Shown here piece after piece: positions 1 through 8,294 of a stretch of 64,000 nucleotides of DNA. The notes below the pieces were generated by a model. It saw nothing but the letters and a program-made list of their open reading frames with translations. It was not told where the DNA came from and made no database searches. The first letter of the stretch is position 1, and each line of letters starts with the position of its first letter. Made by a program: the position numbers and the translations under genes. The stretch covers positions 1-64,000 of the forward strand of contig DATBRV010000011.1 in NCBI GenBank assembly GCA_036560145.1. The letters run 5' to 3'. The stretch comes from DATBRV01 sp036560145 (GTDB lineage: Bacteria > Myxococcota_A > UBA9160 > SMWR01).

Positions 1-1
1 C

Positions 2-262
2 ACCGCAGGAAACGGCTGGCGCATAGTGTTCGCCACGGCTGTCCCATCGATCGCTGCGATTCCCATCTGGGGAGTCGCTGTTGGCCTGTCCGTTAGGCTC
101 GGAGCCCCAGACCAGGAGGCGGTCCTCTCCCGGTTTGTCCCAGGCTCCGCTGCTCTCCTTGTCTACTACCTGGTAACCGCCTTCGAAGCAGGAATCCTAA
201 GCCTCCTGTTGCTAACGCTCAGGCGCGCAGAAACGGCGGTGAACGGTCGGGCTGATCCTTGA
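2..262 (+). CDS. partial membrane protein, C-terminal part
   Basis: This frame is open from the first bases of the window to a TGA at 260-262, so the 5' end of the gene lies outside. The visible 86 residues contain two hydrophobic stretches, one near the start (IVFATAVPSIAAIPIWGVAV) and one rich in Leu/Val/Tyr before a basic RR tail, suggesting two membrane helices with the tail in the cytoplasm. I do not recognise a family. Codon third positions are less GC-biased than in every later gene, which suggests recent transfer or an assembly junction. A GTG at 26 could also serve as a start, but continuity to base 2 makes truncation more likely. Confidence 0.5.
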   Translation, partial: TAGNGWRIVFATAVPSIAAIPIWGVAVGLSVRLGAPDQEAVLSRFVPGSAALLVYYLVTAFEAGILSLLLLTLRRAETAVNGRADP

Positions 263-291
263 CAGAAGTCCGGGGAGGTCCTCTACACCCA

Positions 292-1218
292 TTAGCACCC
301 GCCGGAGCGGGCGACTCCGGCCAGCAATGCCTGCGTTCGCGCGGGGGCTTCCGGGTCGCCCTCCACCGCGAACGGGACGGCGTTGAGATCGGTGACGCCG
401 ATCCCGGCGAGGGCTTCCAGCTCGCGCGCCACCGCGTCCTCGTCGCCGACGATCGCCGCGTCGGACGGCCGCGCGAGACCTCCGCGCTCCAGCACGCGCC
501 GGTAGGCGGGGAGCTTCGAGCTGCGCGCGAGCAGCGCCTCTGCGCCCGCGCGCGCGGGCGCGAGGTCGCGCGTGACCGCGATCGGGAATCCACAGGCGAT
601 CCGGGGCGCCGGGCGTCCGGCCGCGCGCGCGGCTTCGCGCAGGTGCGGCACCGCGAAGGTCTCCAGGTAGCGGCGCGAGCCCAGCCAGATCGCCGCGCCG
701 TCCGCGGCCGCTCCCGCCAGCCGCAGCATCGCCGGTCCGAGCGCGGCGAGCAGCACGGGCGGCGGATCCGTGCCGAGGCTGCCCAGCTGGAGCGAAACCC
801 GGTAGCGCTCGCCCGCGTGCTGCACGCGGGCGCCCGCGAGCAATGGAGTCAGCAGGTCGAGATACTCTCGCATGTGGCGAACGGGGTGCTCGAAGCGCTC
901 GCCGAAGCGACGCGCGACCACCTCTTCGTGGCTCACCCCCACGCCGAGCGCGAGCCGGCCTCCGCTCGCCGCCTGCACCGTGAGCGCCTGCTGCGCGAGC
1001 ACGGCCGGGTGCCGGAGGGGAGCCGGGACGACCCAGGAGCCCAGCTCGATGCGCCGGGTCGCGCGCGCGGCCAGGGCGAGCAGCGTGAGCGCGTCGTGAT
1101 CGAAGACCTGACCGGCCCAGGCGGTGGCGAAGCCCTCCGCCTCGGCGCGCTCGAAGCGCGCCAGGATCGCGTCGATCGGAGTGGCAGGGCCCGCCGAGAT
1201 GTAGAGACCGATGCGCAT
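292..1218 (-). CDS. LLM class flavin-dependent oxidoreductase (bacterial luciferase-like)
   Basis: A 308-residue protein of the luciferase-like monooxygenase superfamily, a TIM-barrel enzyme using FMN or F420. It begins MRIGLYISAG and shows the usual family pattern: a first strand, 'RFERAEAEGFATAWAGQVFDHD', then 'RRIELGSWVVP' followed by 'RHPAVLAQQALTVQAASGGR', and a C-terminal GDEDAVARELEALAGIGVTD segment typical of the F420-dependent subgroup. Length matches the family. It is transcribed divergently from the gene at 1306; the 87-bp gap holds a perfect inverted repeat. The substrate cannot be read from sequence. Confidence 0.85.
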   Translation of the reverse strand: MRIGLYISAGPATPIDAILARFERAEAEGFATAWAGQVFDHDALTLLALAARATRRIELGSWVVPAPLRHPAVLAQQALTVQAASGGRLALGVGVSHEEVVARRFGERFEHPVRHMREYLDLLTPLLAGARVQHAGERYRVSLQLGSLGTDPPPVLLAALGPAMLRLAGAAADGAAIWLGSRRYLETFAVPHLREAARAAGRPAPRIACGFPIAVTRDLAPARAGAEALLARSSKLPAYRRVLERGGLARPSDAAIVGDEDAVARELEALAGIGVTDLNAVPFAVEGDPEAPARTQALLAGVARSGGC

Positions 1219-1245
1219 GCGCCGCCCCGCACACCCGAAACCGCG

Positions 1246-1262
1246 AGAATCGCTTTGATTCT
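1246..1262. promoter_or_regulatory. perfect inverted repeat in divergent promoter region
   Basis: AGAATC-GCTTT-GATTCT is a perfect 6-bp inverted repeat with a 5-bp centre. It lies between the divergent starts at 1218 and 1306, where a repressor could control both genes. The binding protein is unknown. Confidence 0.4.
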
Positions 1263-1305
1263 ATCGGCAATTCACTTATGGTGGCGCGCCAGGGGGGACC
1301 TCGGC

Positions 1306-1929
1306 GTGACGGATCCCGAGCTCACGCGCCGCGACTTCCTGCGCGACACGACGATCTATGGCGGCGGCCTCTGGATCGCGTTCTCGTTGCCGCGGCCGAA
1401 CGCGGCGCGCGCGGCCGCCGAATCGGGCGAGCGGAGCGTGCTGACCGAGACCGAGTGGGTCACGATCGAGTCCATCTGTGGCCGCATCATCCCCGCCGAC
1501 CACGAGCCGGGCGCGATCGAAGCGCGCTGCGTGAACTTCATCGACAAGGCGCTGGCGCATGAGGACGCGCAGGCGCGTCCGCTCTATGCGCTCGGGGTCG
1601 CGGGCACGGAGCAGGTGGCGCAGCGCCGCTTCGGGCGGGGCTTCGCGAAGCTCGCGCCCGCCGAGCAAGACCTGCTGCTGGCGGCGCTCGAGCAGGGCGA
1701 CGCGCCCGGCTGGCCGGAGGGCCCCGTCTCGTCGGCGGCATTCTTCGCCACCGTGCGCGCGCACACGATCCTCGGCTTCCTGGCCGACCCCAAGTACGGC
1801 GGCAACCGCGACTTCGCCGGCTGGAAGGTCGTCGGCTACCCCGGGCCGCGCCACCACCTCGGCGGCTACTCCCCCGACCAGATGCTGGGCCGCGCGAAGA
1901 TCAAGACCGTCTGGGGGACGGATCTCTAG
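1306..1929 (+). CDS. gluconate 2-dehydrogenase subunit 3 family protein, TAT-exported
   Basis: A 207-residue protein starting at a GTG preceded by AGGGGGGA (1291-1298). The N-terminus TRRDFLRDT followed by a short hydrophobic stretch ending ARAAA is a twin-arginine signal. The mature part, beginning near 'LTETEWVTIESICGRIIPAD', matches the gluconate 2-dehydrogenase gamma-subunit-like family (PF13618), small periplasmic partners of GMC-type flavoprotein dehydrogenases; the C-terminal 'YGGNRDFAGWKVVGYPG' is typical. No GMC large subunit is adjacent. The next gene, 13 bp downstream, is a different FAD oxidoreductase, so its partner is unclear. Confidence 0.8.
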   Translation: MTDPELTRRDFLRDTTIYGGGLWIAFSLPRPNAARAAAESGERSVLTETEWVTIESICGRIIPADHEPGAIEARCVNFIDKALAHEDAQARPLYALGVAGTEQVAQRRFGRGFAKLAPAEQDLLLAALEQGDAPGWPEGPVSSAAFFATVRAHTILGFLADPKYGGNRDFAGWKVVGYPGPRHHLGGYSPDQMLGRAKIKTVWGTDL

Positions 1930-1942
1930 CCGCACGAGCGTC

Positions 1943-3202
1943 ATGATCGCCCTTCGCACCGACATCCTGATCCTCGGCGCGGGCCTGCTGGGAACCGGCG
2001 TGGCCCTCGAGCTCGCGCAGAGGGGAAGGCGCGTCACGCTGCTGGACGCGGAGCCGCGCGCGATGAATCGCGCGAGCCTTCGCAACGAGGGAAAGATCCA
2101 CCTCGGACTCGTCTACGCCAACGATCGATCGCTCCGCTCGGCGCTGCTCCAGCTCGAGGGCGCGCTCCGGTTCCTGGCGATCTGCGAGCGTTGGCTCGGC
2201 CGCCGTTCGGCCTGGCTCTCGCTCTCTACTCCCTTCCACTACCTCGTCGCCGGCGATTCCATCGTCGCTGCGAGCCGTCTGGCCGAGCACTACGCCGCGG
2301 TCGAAGAGCAGTGTCGGAAGCGGCTCGAGCAGGACACGACGCTCGACTACCTGGGCGCCCGTCCGGGCCGGATCGTGCGGCCCCTCGCGGCCTCCGAGAT
2401 CGCGGCGCACTTCGATCCGGGCCGCATCGCCGCCGGCTTCGCGACGGCGGAGCGCGCGCTCGACACCGACCCGTTCGCCGCCGGCCTGCGGCGCGCGATC
2501 GAGCGCTCGCCGAACATCGCGTTCCTCCCGTCGCACGCGGCCCGCAGCGTCGCCGAAGAGGAAGACGGATTCCGCGTCGAGGGCGACGGGGCGCAGGGGG
2601 CGTGGCGCGTTCACGCGCGCCAGGTCGTGAACGCCACCTGGGAGCGGCGCTTCGCGCTCGACCAACAGCTCGGGATCGCGCCGCCGGGGAACCTGCTGCA
2701 CCGGCTCAAGTATCGCGTGATCGCCCGGCTGCCCGAGGAGCTGCGCGGGGCGCCGTCGGTCACCATGGTGCTGGGCCGCTACGGCGACGTCGTGATCCGA
2801 GCGTGCGGAACCGCCTATCTGTCCTGGTATCCGGCGGCGCTGCGCGGTTGGAGCCACGCCCTCGAGCCGCCGGCCGAGTGGGAGCCGGCCTGCCGCGGCG
2901 AGGTTCCCGCCGCGCTCGCGCGCGAGATCGAGGCGGAGGTGCTGGCGGGAATCGGCGCGTGGCTCCCCGCGATCGCGCGCTGCCGGCCTTTGCGCGTCGA
3001 CGCCGGAGCCATCGTCGCGAACGGCCGCAGCGACGTGGACGATCCCGCGAGCGCCCTGCACGACCGCACGCAGATCGGCGTCACGTCGCGCGGAGGCTAT
3101 CACTCCGTGAATACCGGAAAGCTGACCACCGCGCCGCTCTTCGCGATCGAGGCCGCCGACCGCGTCGAGGCCTTCTCGCTGGAGACGAGGGCCGCCTCGT
3201 GA
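1943..3202 (+). CDS. FAD-dependent oxidoreductase (DAO fold)
   Basis: A 419-residue flavoprotein. The N-terminus TDILILGAGLLGTGVALELA is the Rossmann GxGxxG dinucleotide-binding motif, followed by 'RRVTLLDAEP' with the acidic residue that contacts the FAD ribose. The segment NEGKIHLGLVY is a conserved DAO-family feature near the flavin, and the C-terminus carries a 'GYHSVNTGK' motif. There is no export signal, so it is probably cytoplasmic, unlike the preceding TAT protein. Its TGA overlaps the GTG of the glycosyltransferase by 4 bp, so the two are translationally coupled. Substrate unknown; an amine, amino acid or sugar acid is possible. Confidence 0.75.
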   Translation: MIALRTDILILGAGLLGTGVALELAQRGRRVTLLDAEPRAMNRASLRNEGKIHLGLVYANDRSLRSALLQLEGALRFLAICERWLGRRSAWLSLSTPFHYLVAGDSIVAASRLAEHYAAVEEQCRKRLEQDTTLDYLGARPGRIVRPLAASEIAAHFDPGRIAAGFATAERALDTDPFAAGLRRAIERSPNIAFLPSHAARSVAEEEDGFRVEGDGAQGAWRVHARQVVNATWERRFALDQQLGIAPPGNLLHRLKYRVIARLPEELRGAPSVTMVLGRYGDVVIRACGTAYLSWYPAALRGWSHALEPPAEWEPACRGEVPAALAREIEAEVLAGIGAWLPAIARCRPLRVDAGAIVANGRSDVDDPASALHDRTQIGVTSRGGYHSVNTGKLTTAPLFAIEAADRVEAFSLETRAAS

Positions 3203-4104
3203 GGGTCGCGGCTTCCCATCCCCGGGTCGTCGCCCTGGTTCCGGCCTTTACAGCGGCGGAATTCATCGCCGCGACGCTCGACACGTTGGCCGCGCAGAGC
3301 CATCCGAACCTCGAGATCCTCGTCTCCGACGACGCCTCGCCCGACGGAACCGCCGCGATCTGCGAGCGATACGCGGCGCGCGACGCCAGGTTCCGGCTGA
3401 TCCGCCAGCCGCGAAACCTGGGCTGGACGGGAAACGTGAACGCGCTGCTCGGGGAGGCGCGCGGCGACTACTTCTGCATCGCGGGCCACGATGACCGGCT
3501 GGAGCCCGGCTACGTCGAGCGGTGCGTCGCGGCGCTGGAGGCGAATCCGCGCGCGGTCCTCGCCTTCACGGATCTCATGCTGGTGAAGGCGGACGGCCGC
3601 CGCGAGCTGAAGTCCTACGCCGTGCTCGACGGAGTCTCCGATCGCGGGCGGCGCGCCCGGCGGATCGCACGCCGCACGGGGGCCCACTGGATCCCCTACC
3701 GCGGCGTGTTTCGCGCACCGGCCGCGCGCGCCGTCGGCGGTCTGCGGCGTCACGGCGCGGGCGAATTCTCCGCGGACTGGCCGTGGCTCCTTCAGCTGAG
3801 CCTGCTGGGCGAGTTCGTCCGCATCCCCGAGCCCCTGTACACCAAGATCAGCCGCCCGCAGGGCCTGTCGCGGGATTGGAACCGCCGCAAGCGCTCCTGG
3901 AGCGCGGTCACGGGGTCCGCGATGGCCGCAGTGTCCCGGGCGGAGGTCCCTTCGCGCGAGAAGCTCGCGCTCTACGCCAACCTTGGCGGGACGCTCGCCT
4001 GGCGCCGGCTGCGGGCGAAGCTCAGGAGCGTCGCCGGTGGGGAGCGGTCGCCACGTTCACCGGCTCCTGGAGCACGCCCACCAGCGCAGGCGCGAGGCGC
4101 TTGA
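3199..4104 (+). CDS. glycosyltransferase family 2
   Basis: A 301-residue GT-A fold glycosyltransferase. It opens with 'VVALVPAFTAAEFIAATLDTL', then 'ILVSDDASPDGT' (the nucleotide-sugar DDxS pattern), 'RNLGWTGNVNALLGEARGDY' and 'AGHDDRLEPGYVERC', whose HDD is the probable metal-binding DxD equivalent. The 3' end has an arginine/proline-rich tail and overlaps the convergent PBP gene by 83 bp. That suggests the conserved protein may end near residue 270 and the tail is an extension. The start GTG overlaps the upstream stop. Acceptor unknown. Confidence 0.8.
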   Translation: MRVAASHPRVVALVPAFTAAEFIAATLDTLAAQSHPNLEILVSDDASPDGTAAICERYAARDARFRLIRQPRNLGWTGNVNALLGEARGDYFCIAGHDDRLEPGYVERCVAALEANPRAVLAFTDLMLVKADGRRELKSYAVLDGVSDRGRRARRIARRTGAHWIPYRGVFRAPAARAVGGLRRHGAGEFSADWPWLLQLSLLGEFVRIPEPLYTKISRPQGLSRDWNRRKRSWSAVTGSAMAAVSRAEVPSREKLALYANLGGTLAWRRLRAKLRSVAGGERSPRSPAPGARPPAQARGA

Positions 4105-7084
4105 GAACCTCCACCGGCAGCGAGCTCGTGAAGCCGAACCCAGCGGCGTCTTCGCCTTCGACGTAGGCGGTGATGACGCCGAAGTGTCGGTCGCCGATCA
4201 GGAAGGCGAAGGTGGCCGACCGGCTCGTCACCTGCGAGCGCTCCAGCCGGAGCCCGGTGCTGTAGGTCTCGATCCGGTTGTCGCCTGTCCCTGTCTTGCC
4301 GCCGAGCGCGAGGTGGGTCCCGTCCGGCAGCGCGAAGGCGCCGCGCGCGCGCACCGCCGTGCCGGCCTCGACCACGTCGACCAGCGCCGCGCGCACCGCA
4401 TTCGCGACCTCGCTGCGCAGCACCCGCTCGGGCGCGAAGCTGCGCGGCCGCAGCACGGTCGCGAACGGCGTCCCCTCCGCGAAGCGCAGCTCCTCGATGC
4501 GGGTGGTGGCGCGGCGCAGTCCGCCGCCCTGCACGATGCCGAGCAGCTCGGCCAGCGCGTCGGGCCGGTCGGCGGAGGAGCCGATCGCCGTCGCGAGAGA
4601 GGGGACCAGCGACGCGAAGGGATAGCCGAGCCGGCGCCAGTCCGCGTGGATCCTGGCAAAGGCGTCCTGTTCGAGCAGGATCCGGATCCGCAGGTTCTGC
4701 GCGCCGCGCCGCTTCGATTTCAGCAGCCACGCGTAGGCCTCGCGCCGCACCGGCTGGCTCGCGAGCAGGACCTCGCCGCGGCTCGCGCCCGGATGCGCGT
4801 TCAGGTAGCTCACCAGCCAGAGCTCGATCGGATGGATGCCCGTCAGCCAGCCGCGGTCGGAATACGAGAGTCCGGCGGGCTGGAAGCCCTCGTACAGCCC
4901 GGTCATCTGGTCCTCGGAGAGGCGCTTCGCGCTCTCCTCGGGGAGCTCCGTCATCAGCACCGCGCGCAGCGCGTAGAGATCGGCGTCCGGATCGATCGAG
5001 CGCTGCACCAGGGTGAGCTTGCGCGGCGTCACGCGCTGGCCTTCGAGCAGCGCGCTGCTGCGCTGCTCCGGCGTGAGCTTCGCGTGCTTGGCGAAGAAGC
5101 GGTTGAACAGCAGCCGGCCCTCCCAGGCGACGAAGCGCTCGAGATAGGCGGCGCGCATCGGATCCGCGGGATCGTCGAGGACGCGGCTCGCGAAGCCGTC
5201 CGGCCCGAACTGGGTGTGATCGACGATCTCCCGCATCAGGCGGACGAAGGGCAGGTTCACCGAGTGGCGGAAGGCGGTGCGCAGCGTCATCACGTGCGCG
5301 TCGTCGGCCTCGTCGAAGTTCGCGAACCGGTGCAGGCCGCCGCCGGTGAAGAAGAGCGTCCCGGGATTCGCGGAGAAGCGCCGGTCGAGGGCGGCTTCGA
5401 GCAGCGGGGCGAGCTCGATCCCCGGGCGCGCGCGCAGCGTCTCCAGCACGAAGGCGCCGATCGCATCCGAGCGGTGCGGCTGGATCAGGGCCAGCCTCGC
5501 GCCGGGGAGCGCGTGCCAGCGCTCCCACAGGCGGGACACCATCTCGAGATACTGGACGAGCGTGCGCAGCTTGGCGGTCGAGCCGAGGTCGAGCTTCATG
5601 CCGCGGTTCACGTTGAACGGTTGATCGAGGGTGTCGACCTGCGCGCGGAGCACGTTCGCGTCGCCCGCGCTCTCGTAGAGCGAGAAGGAATAGACCACCT
5701 TCGAAGGGTCGCCGCGGGCGAGCAGGCGCGGCTCGCGCAGGCTGCCGCCGAGTCCGTGGGGATCGCGCAGGTCCTGGAGCACGCGGCGCACCGCCGTCTG
5801 GGTGGGCACGTCGAGCGTGGTCGTGACCTGCGCATCCAGGCGGTCGAGCTCGTAGGTCCCGGGGACGTGGAGCAGGGAGAGCAGCTCCGCGCGCACCGCA
5901 TCGACGGCCTTGGTCTCGGCGAAGGAGGCCGGCGGGGTGGGCGGGGCGCCCGGGCGGAACTCGAGGATCGTCGCGAGCGCCGCGTCGCGCAGGCGCGCGT
6001 CGATCACGCCGGCCTGCTCGAGCAGCACCAGGTGGCGATCCGTCAGCTCGCGCAGCGCGGCATGGCCCCCGATCAGCAGGCCCGACGGGCGGCGCTGGGC
6101 CAGCATCAGCGAGAGCACCTGGCGATAGGCGCGCGCGCGGCGCGTGAGCCCGTCCGCGCCGGGCGGAGCCGAGAGTACGGCGTTGACCTCGGCGAAATCG
6201 GCGCCGTGCCAGGCCCAGAGCGCGTCGCCGAGCCCGCGCAGCTCGCCGAAGCCCGCGCGCGCCGAGAGCGGGACGCTGTTCAGGTAGTCGAGCGCGATGC
6301 GCTTGCGCGCCGCGGTGGTGTCGGGGCCGTCGAGATAGGCGCGCAGCGTCGCCGCGCCGATCTGGCGCAGCTTGTCGCGGGTGCCGCCGGTGTAGCCGCC
6401 CGGCGAGTGCAGGTACTTCTCGAGCTGCGTCGCGAGCGTGCTGCCGCCCGGGAGGCTCTGGCCCTGCGCCCTCGGCGAGAGCTGCGAAAGACTCGCCGCC
6501 GCCAGGCGGTCCCACTCGATCACGGGGTTGCGGGTGCGGGATCCGGGCGCCAGCAGCTCGCGGTTCTCGATGAAGAGCAGCGTCTGCACCACCAGCGGCG
6601 GGATGCTCGCGAAGTTCCGATAGACGCGGCCGGGATGGCGGGCGTGCGCGAGCGAGCGGCCGGTATGGTCCTCGATCGAGAGGCCGGCGCGGATCTTCTC
6701 GTGATAGATCGCCGGGAGTCCCCAATCCATCAGCGCGCGCAGGCGCTCGGAGGAGCGCGCCTGGAACTTCACCTCGAAGCCGGCGCTCTCGAGCTGCGAG
6801 ACGAAGCCGGGGAGCGCGGTGTAGCCGAGCCGCTCGTCGTGCGGGCCGCTCGCCGGGAATCGCATCGCGGGGTTCTTCCCCGCCTCCAGCCGGAAGGAGA
6901 TCTCGCGGGCGACGTGCGAGGCGAGCGCCGCTTGCAGGCGCGAGGTGCGCAGCTCGGCGAGCGCGAGCAGGGCGACGAGCGCCGCCAGCAGCAGCCAGAG
7001 CGGCGGTCGCGCGAGCCGCAGCGCCGTGCGCGCCGCCGCCCATCGGGCGGGAGCAGCGGCGGTCGGGACGGCGCTCGGATTCAC
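4022..7084 (-). CDS. class A penicillin-binding protein (transglycosylase/transpeptidase)
   Basis: A 1020-residue bifunctional murein synthase. One N-terminal membrane helix (LWLLLAALVALLALAEL, about residues 29-45) anchors it in the inner membrane. The GT51 glycosyltransferase domain has the catalytic Glu in 'LLFIENREL' and the 'GGSTLATQLEKY' motif. The transpeptidase domain carries the three catalytic motifs: S-T-A-K in 'DLGSTAKLRTL', S-V-N in 'FRHSVNLPF' and K-T-G in 'GGKTGTGDN'. It is longer than Escherichia coli PBP1a or PBP1b, with extra sequence between the GT and TP domains and a long insert between SxN and KTG. Its 3' end overlaps the convergent glycosyltransferase. Confidence 0.9.
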   Translation of the reverse strand: MNPSAVPTAAAPARWAAARTALRLARPPLWLLLAALVALLALAELRTSRLQAALASHVAREISFRLEAGKNPAMRFPASGPHDERLGYTALPGFVSQLESAGFEVKFQARSSERLRALMDWGLPAIYHEKIRAGLSIEDHTGRSLAHARHPGRVYRNFASIPPLVVQTLLFIENRELLAPGSRTRNPVIEWDRLAAASLSQLSPRAQGQSLPGGSTLATQLEKYLHSPGGYTGGTRDKLRQIGAATLRAYLDGPDTTAARKRIALDYLNSVPLSARAGFGELRGLGDALWAWHGADFAEVNAVLSAPPGADGLTRRARAYRQVLSLMLAQRRPSGLLIGGHAALRELTDRHLVLLEQAGVIDARLRDAALATILEFRPGAPPTPPASFAETKAVDAVRAELLSLLHVPGTYELDRLDAQVTTTLDVPTQTAVRRVLQDLRDPHGLGGSLREPRLLARGDPSKVVYSFSLYESAGDANVLRAQVDTLDQPFNVNRGMKLDLGSTAKLRTLVQYLEMVSRLWERWHALPGARLALIQPHRSDAIGAFVLETLRARPGIELAPLLEAALDRRFSANPGTLFFTGGGLHRFANFDEADDAHVMTLRTAFRHSVNLPFVRLMREIVDHTQFGPDGFASRVLDDPADPMRAAYLERFVAWEGRLLFNRFFAKHAKLTPEQRSSALLEGQRVTPRKLTLVQRSIDPDADLYALRAVLMTELPEESAKRLSEDQMTGLYEGFQPAGLSYSDRGWLTGIHPIELWLVSYLNAHPGASRGEVLLASQPVRREAYAWLLKSKRRGAQNLRIRILLEQDAFARIHADWRRLGYPFASLVPSLATAIGSSADRPDALAELLGIVQGGGLRRATTRIEELRFAEGTPFATVLRPRSFAPERVLRSEVANAVRAALVDVVEAGTAVRARGAFALPDGTHLALGGKTGTGDNRIETYSTGLRLERSQVTSRSATFAFLIGDRHFGVITAYVEGEDAAGFGFTSSLPVEVLKRLAPALVGVLQEPVNVATAPHRRRS

Positions 7085-7278
7085 GGGGCACCTGCACGCA
7101 GGACGGTTACCCGTGAGTCCAGCGATCGGGGTGGAAGGTGACGAGGCGGCCCCGGGGTTTCTGCGTCGGCGGCGCCCGCGGGTTCGCCCGCCGGCAGCTC
7201 GGGTCCGGCGGCCGGCAGCTTCGTGGTGGAGGCCGGCTCGCGGCGCCGGGCTTCCAACCGGGGCCGGATTCGCGTAGC

Positions 7279-7297
7279 ATCTGACGCACCGTCAGAT
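7279..7297. promoter_or_regulatory. 19-bp palindromic operator, copy 1 (perfect)
   Basis: ATCTGACGCACCGTCAGAT is a perfect 8+3+8 palindrome 41 bp upstream of the Rieske oxygenase start. The same motif recurs at 10356, 53804, 61142 and 61163, so it is probably a TetR-family operator. The 253-bp gap 7085-7337 holds nothing else that I recognise. Confidence 0.75.
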
Positions 7298-7337
7298 TTG
7301 GCTCCGGCGCACCGCCGGCGGGCGCCCCGAGGCAGGC

Positions 7338-8294
7338 ATGCACGACCGCTTCCCGTTTCCGCCCTATCCGAACGGCTGGTTCCGCGCCGCCTACTCGCAC
7401 GAGCTGGCGCCGGGCGACGTGGTGCCGCTGCATTTCTTCGGGCGCGACCTCGTGCTCTTCCGCGACGCCGAAGGCGTGGCGGTCGTGCTCGACGCGCACT
7501 GCCGGCACCTGGGCGCGCACCTCGGGTACGGCGGCAAGGTGGAGGGGCGCGGGATCCGCTGTCCCTTCCACGCCTGGCTCTGGGATCGCGACGGCGATTG
7601 CCGCGACATCCCGTACGCGAAGCGGATCCCCGTCGGCGCGAAGATGCGGGCCTGGACGCTGGTCGAGAAGAACGGGCTGGTGATGATCCACCACGACGCC
7701 GGCGACAAGCCGCCGGCCTACCCGCTGCCCGACCTTCCGCAGGTCGGCTCGCCCGGCTGGACGCCGCTCGAGGTCCGGCGCTGGAAGGTGAAGAGCCGCT
7801 GGCTCGACATGAACGAGAACGCCGTCGACCAGGCGCACTTCCGATTCGTGCACGGCACCCAGACGACGCCCAGGACCGAGGTCGAGCTCGAGGGCCACAT
7901 CCTGCGCTGCCGGTCGCGGATGGAGCTCGCGACGCCGCGCGGAAACGTGGCCGGCGGCATCGACACCACCGACTTCGGGCCCGGCTTCCAGACCGTGCAC
8001 CTGACCGGCATCGTCGAGACGCTGATGGTGAACACCTCGACGCCGATCGACGGGGAAACCACGGACGTCTCGTTCGCCTACACCGTGAACACGGCGGGAG
8101 ACGAGAAGAAGGCCCGCGGCGTGGGCGCCGCGATCATCCGCGATCTCGAGAAGCAGATGTCCGAGGACATCCCCATCTGGGAGAACAAGAAGTATTACGC
8201 GCAGCCGATGCTGTGCGACGGCGATGGACCCTTCGGCGTGTACCGACGTTGGATGCGCCAGTTCTTCGACGAGACGGATACGAGGAAGTCATGA
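7338..8294 (+). CDS. Rieske 2Fe-2S aromatic/steroid ring-hydroxylating oxygenase (KshA-like)
   Basis: A 318-residue oxygenase component. The Rieske cluster ligands are in 'DAHCRHLGAHLG' (Cys, His) and 'CPFHAW' (Cys, His). The mononuclear iron site appears in 'NENAVDQAHFRFVHG' as D-x2-H-x4-H. Length and layout resemble 3-ketosteroid 9-alpha-hydroxylase KshA and related single-component-type oxygenases rather than the 450-residue biphenyl or naphthalene dioxygenases. A reductase partner is not adjacent. Its stop overlaps the next ATG by 4 bp (ATGA). A perfect palindromic operator lies 41 bp upstream, so expression is probably TetR-controlled. A steroid substrate is inference. Confidence 0.85.
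   Translation: MHDRFPFPPYPNGWFRAAYSHELAPGDVVPLHFFGRDLVLFRDAEGVAVVLDAHCRHLGAHLGYGGKVEGRGIRCPFHAWLWDRDGDCRDIPYAKRIPVGAKMRAWTLVEKNGLVMIHHDAGDKPPAYPLPDLPQVGSPGWTPLEVRRWKVKSRWLDMNENAVDQAHFRFVHGTQTTPRTEVELEGHILRCRSRMELATPRGNVAGGIDTTDFGPGFQTVHLTGIVETLMVNTSTPIDGETTDVSFAYTVNTAGDEKKARGVGAAIIRDLEKQMSEDIPIWENKKYYAQPMLCDGDGPFGVYRRWMRQFFDETDTRKS

Noticed and set aside
3972..7141. Very long open frames (over 1000 residues) overlapping the PBP gene in other frames
   Set aside because: Only the 1020-residue frame has the membrane helix and the SxxK, SxN and KTG motifs. The others are Arg/Ala-rich shadows.
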